Below, one piece after another: positions 38,153-39,374 of a stretch of 39,374 nucleotides of DNA (position 1 is its first letter; every line of letters begins with the position of its first letter). The notes under the pieces are model-generated. The model did not search any database and was not told where the DNA came from. It was given only the letters and a program-made list of their open reading frames with translations. The translations under genes were made by a program, and so were the position numbers. The DNA is taken from positions 1 to 39,374 of the forward strand of contig JBBQZL010000002.1 in NCBI GenBank assembly GCA_038207745.1. Direction: 5' to 3'. Source of the DNA: JBBQZL01 sp038207745 (GTDB lineage Bacteria > Actinomycetota > Thermoleophilia > Solirubrobacterales > 70-9).

Positions 38153-39304
38153 TTCGGCCAGGCGGCGTTCGAGAAAGCGCCGATCGGACTCGGAGCGGGT
38201 CAGCTCGAGCGCCCGCTCGTATGCAGCACGGGCCTCTTCGCCTCTTCCGAGGCGCCTGAGGAAGTCGGCCCGGGTCGAGTGCAGATGGGGGTAGGTGTCC
38301 AGCTCCAGCCCCTCGATTGCCTTCAGCCCGGCCTCGGGGCCGTCTGTTTCCGCGACCGCCACTGCGCGGTTGAGCTCGACAATTGGCGAGCCGGTCAGGC
38401 GGGCCAGCTCGCCGTAGAGACCGGCGATCTGCGGCCAGTCGCAGATGTCCTCGGTGTGGAGGGCGGCGATCCGCGCCTGCAGGAAGTAGGGGCCGTTGCC
38501 ACGCAGGGCCGTGGCGCGTCGCAGAGCGGCGCGTCCAGCCGCCATCCGCTCTTCGTCCCACAGCTCCCGGTCCTGGTCAGCCAGTAGAACCAGCTCGCCA
38601 TCCTGAATCCGCGCCTCGCGGCGGGAGTCGTGGAGGAGCATCAGTGCCATCAGGCTCTGCACCTCGGGCTCGTCGGGCATCAGCTCGGTCATCGCGGTCC
38701 CGAGCCAGATCGCCTCGCCCGCCAGATCGCCCCGGCCTCCGAAACCCTCGTTGAAGATCAGATAGACGACCGCAAGCACCGCCGCGAGCCGATCGGGGAG
38801 GAGGTGCTCGGCCGGCACCCGGAAGGGGATCCCGGCAACCTTGATCTTCTTCTTGGCTCGGACGAGGCGCTTCGCCATCGTCTCCCGGGGGACGACGAAG
38901 GCGCGGGCGATCTCCTCGGTGCCGAGCCCACCCAGTGTGCGGAGCGTCAGCGCGACCTGTGCGTCCAGGGCAAGCGCCGGATGGCAGCAGGTGAAGATCA
39001 ACTCCAACCGCTCGTCGGGGAAGATCGTGTCCTCTGGCTCCTGTTCCACGGCCTGAGTCGCCTCCAGCAGCTTGGTCTTGGCCGCGCCGGTCTTCTCGCG
39101 GCGGATCCGATCGATCGCGCGATTGCGGCCGGCGGCGATCAGCCAGGCACCGGGACTTGAAGGCACGCCTTCCCGGGGCCATTTCTCGGCCGCAATTGCG
39201 AACGCCTCCGGAGCGGCCTCCTCGGCGCGATCGAAGTCGCCGAGGAGGCCGATCAGGGCGGCGAGGACGCGGCCCCACTCCTCTCGGAAGACCTGCTCGA
39301 TCAG
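38144..39304 (-). CDS. ECF sigma factor with C-terminal DUF6596-type helical domain
   Basis: This encodes about 386 residues. Region 2 reads LIEQVFREEWGRVLAALIGLLGDFDRAEEAAPEAFAIAAEKWPREGVPSSPGAWLIAAGRNRAIDRIRRE in broken form across 39165-39304, and region 4 includes LTLRTLGGLGTEEIARAFVV and ETMAKRLVRAKKKI. The C-terminal ~230 residues (LPDRLAAVLAVVYLIFNEGF, then TPR-like helices ending RADFLRRLGRGEEARAAYER) define the large ECF type usually next to YciI proteins. No ATG, GTG or TTG exists in frame between an in-frame stop at 39371-39373 and GTG 39166, which lies inside region 2. I therefore place the start at CTG 39304, in a CTGA overlap with the YciI-family stop. A start at 39166 would remove essential helices. 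Confidence 0.85.
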   Translation of the reverse strand: MIEQVFREEWGRVLAALIGLLGDFDRAEEAAPEAFAIAAEKWPREGVPSSPGAWLIAAGRNRAIDRIRREKTGAAKTKLLEATQAVEQEPEDTIFPDERLELIFTCCHPALALDAQVALTLRTLGGLGTEEIARAFVVPRETMAKRLVRAKKKIKVAGIPFRVPAEHLLPDRLAAVLAVVYLIFNEGFGGRGDLAGEAIWLGTAMTELMPDEPEVQSLMALMLLHDSRREARIQDGELVLLADQDRELWDEERMAAGRAALRRATALRGNGPYFLQARIAALHTEDICDWPQIAGLYGELARLTGSPIVELNRAVAVAETDGPEAGLKAIEGLELDTYPHLHSTRADFLRRLGRGEEARAAYERALELTRSESDRRFLERRLAEVT

Positions 39305-39374
39305 CGCTCCACGATCGGGCGCACCTCGACCGCGCCTCCCATGCGAGCGGCCGGAACCCTCGAGGCCAGCTCAA
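39301..39374 (-). CDS. YciI-family protein, C-terminal fragment (truncated by window edge)
   Basis: The last 23 codons before TGA (39301-39303) read ELASRVPAARMGGAVEVRPI and then VER. This is the typical C-terminus of YCII-related proteins encoded beside large ECF sigma factors. The gene continues beyond the right edge. Its stop overlaps the proposed CTG start of the sigma gene, which implies coupled translation. The family probably senses or processes a small molecule for the sigma factor; the ligand is unknown. Confidence 0.75.
   Translation of the reverse strand, partial: ELASRVPAARMGGAVEVRPIVER

Noticed and set aside
36978..38294. Plus-strand open frame of 438 codons across the aldo/keto reductase
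   Set aside because: Most of it is antisense to the reductase. Only its last part carries a real signal, the LysR effector-domain fragment, which is reported as a pseudogene.
38577..39374. Second minus-strand frame covering the sigma-factor 5' region
   Set aside because: It is Arg/Pro-rich with no sigma motifs. The region 2 sequence is read in the other frame.

Overview
The window looks like chromosomal DNA from a high-GC actinobacterium of the class Thermoleophilia (Solirubrobacterales or a close relative). This is judged from the very high GC content, frequent GTG/TTG starts, a shikimate kinase/3-dehydroquinate synthase fusion, an F420-type reductase, CehA-like and CSLREA-type secreted proteins with lysine-rich beta tails, and a short collagen-like envelope protein. 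The assignment rests on recognised protein families, not on a database search. Almost all genes lie on the minus strand in tightly packed operons, many joined by ATGA/GTGA stop-start overlaps.

Layout, left to right. 1-5.1 kb: the 3' end of an M42 peptidase, then a large secreted alpha/beta-hydrolase-like protein convergent with a secreted PHP-type metallohydrolase. 5.1-9.35 kb: a shikimate operon read leftward (aroC, aroK-aroB fusion, aroQ) ending in an M24 Xaa-Pro peptidase. 9.4-10.06 kb: a small membrane-anchored protein and a convergent intergenic region with a pentanucleotide repeat and a long inverted repeat. 10.06-18.97 kb: an eight-gene leftward operon (ureohydrolase, nitrilase-family amidase, APC permease, metallophosphoesterase, nucleotidyltransferase, CaiB-type CoA transferase, class III aminotransferase, glutaryl-CoA dehydrogenase). 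It is headed by a divergent LacI-family regulator with operator-like sites in the shared promoter region.

20.1-27.45 kb: a housekeeping operon read leftward: a NifU-like/MnmA fusion, an F420-type reductase, alaS, ruvX, mltG, aroE. 27.45-27.68 kb: a structured gap that may encode 6S RNA. 27.7-33.6 kb: a small protein, aspS, a secreted beta-helix protein, hisS, an MBL-fold hydrolase and a small membrane protein. 33.6-35.45 kb: glutamate formiminotransferase-like and M29-type aminopeptidase genes. 35.5-39.4 kb: a CAT-anticodon tRNA, a collagen-like protein, a decayed duplicate of a sigma-factor 3' end, an aldo/keto reductase, a deleted LysR gene, and an ECF sigma factor coupled to a YciI-family gene that runs off the right edge.

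The most interesting system is the LacI-controlled operon. Its enzymes fit a route in which an amidase and a ureohydrolase turn a guanidino- or amino-amide into a short omega-amino acid. The aminotransferase then acts, and a CoA transferase and glutaryl-CoA dehydrogenase carry the C5 acid on to crotonyl-CoA. The route is inferred from family membership and gene order. A monooxygenase and a semialdehyde dehydrogenase would be needed and are not in the window. The operon also separates aroE from aroC. Other unusual points are an apparent CTG start in a CTGA overlap for the sigma factor, and the NifU-MnmA fusion lacking the third scaffold cysteine.
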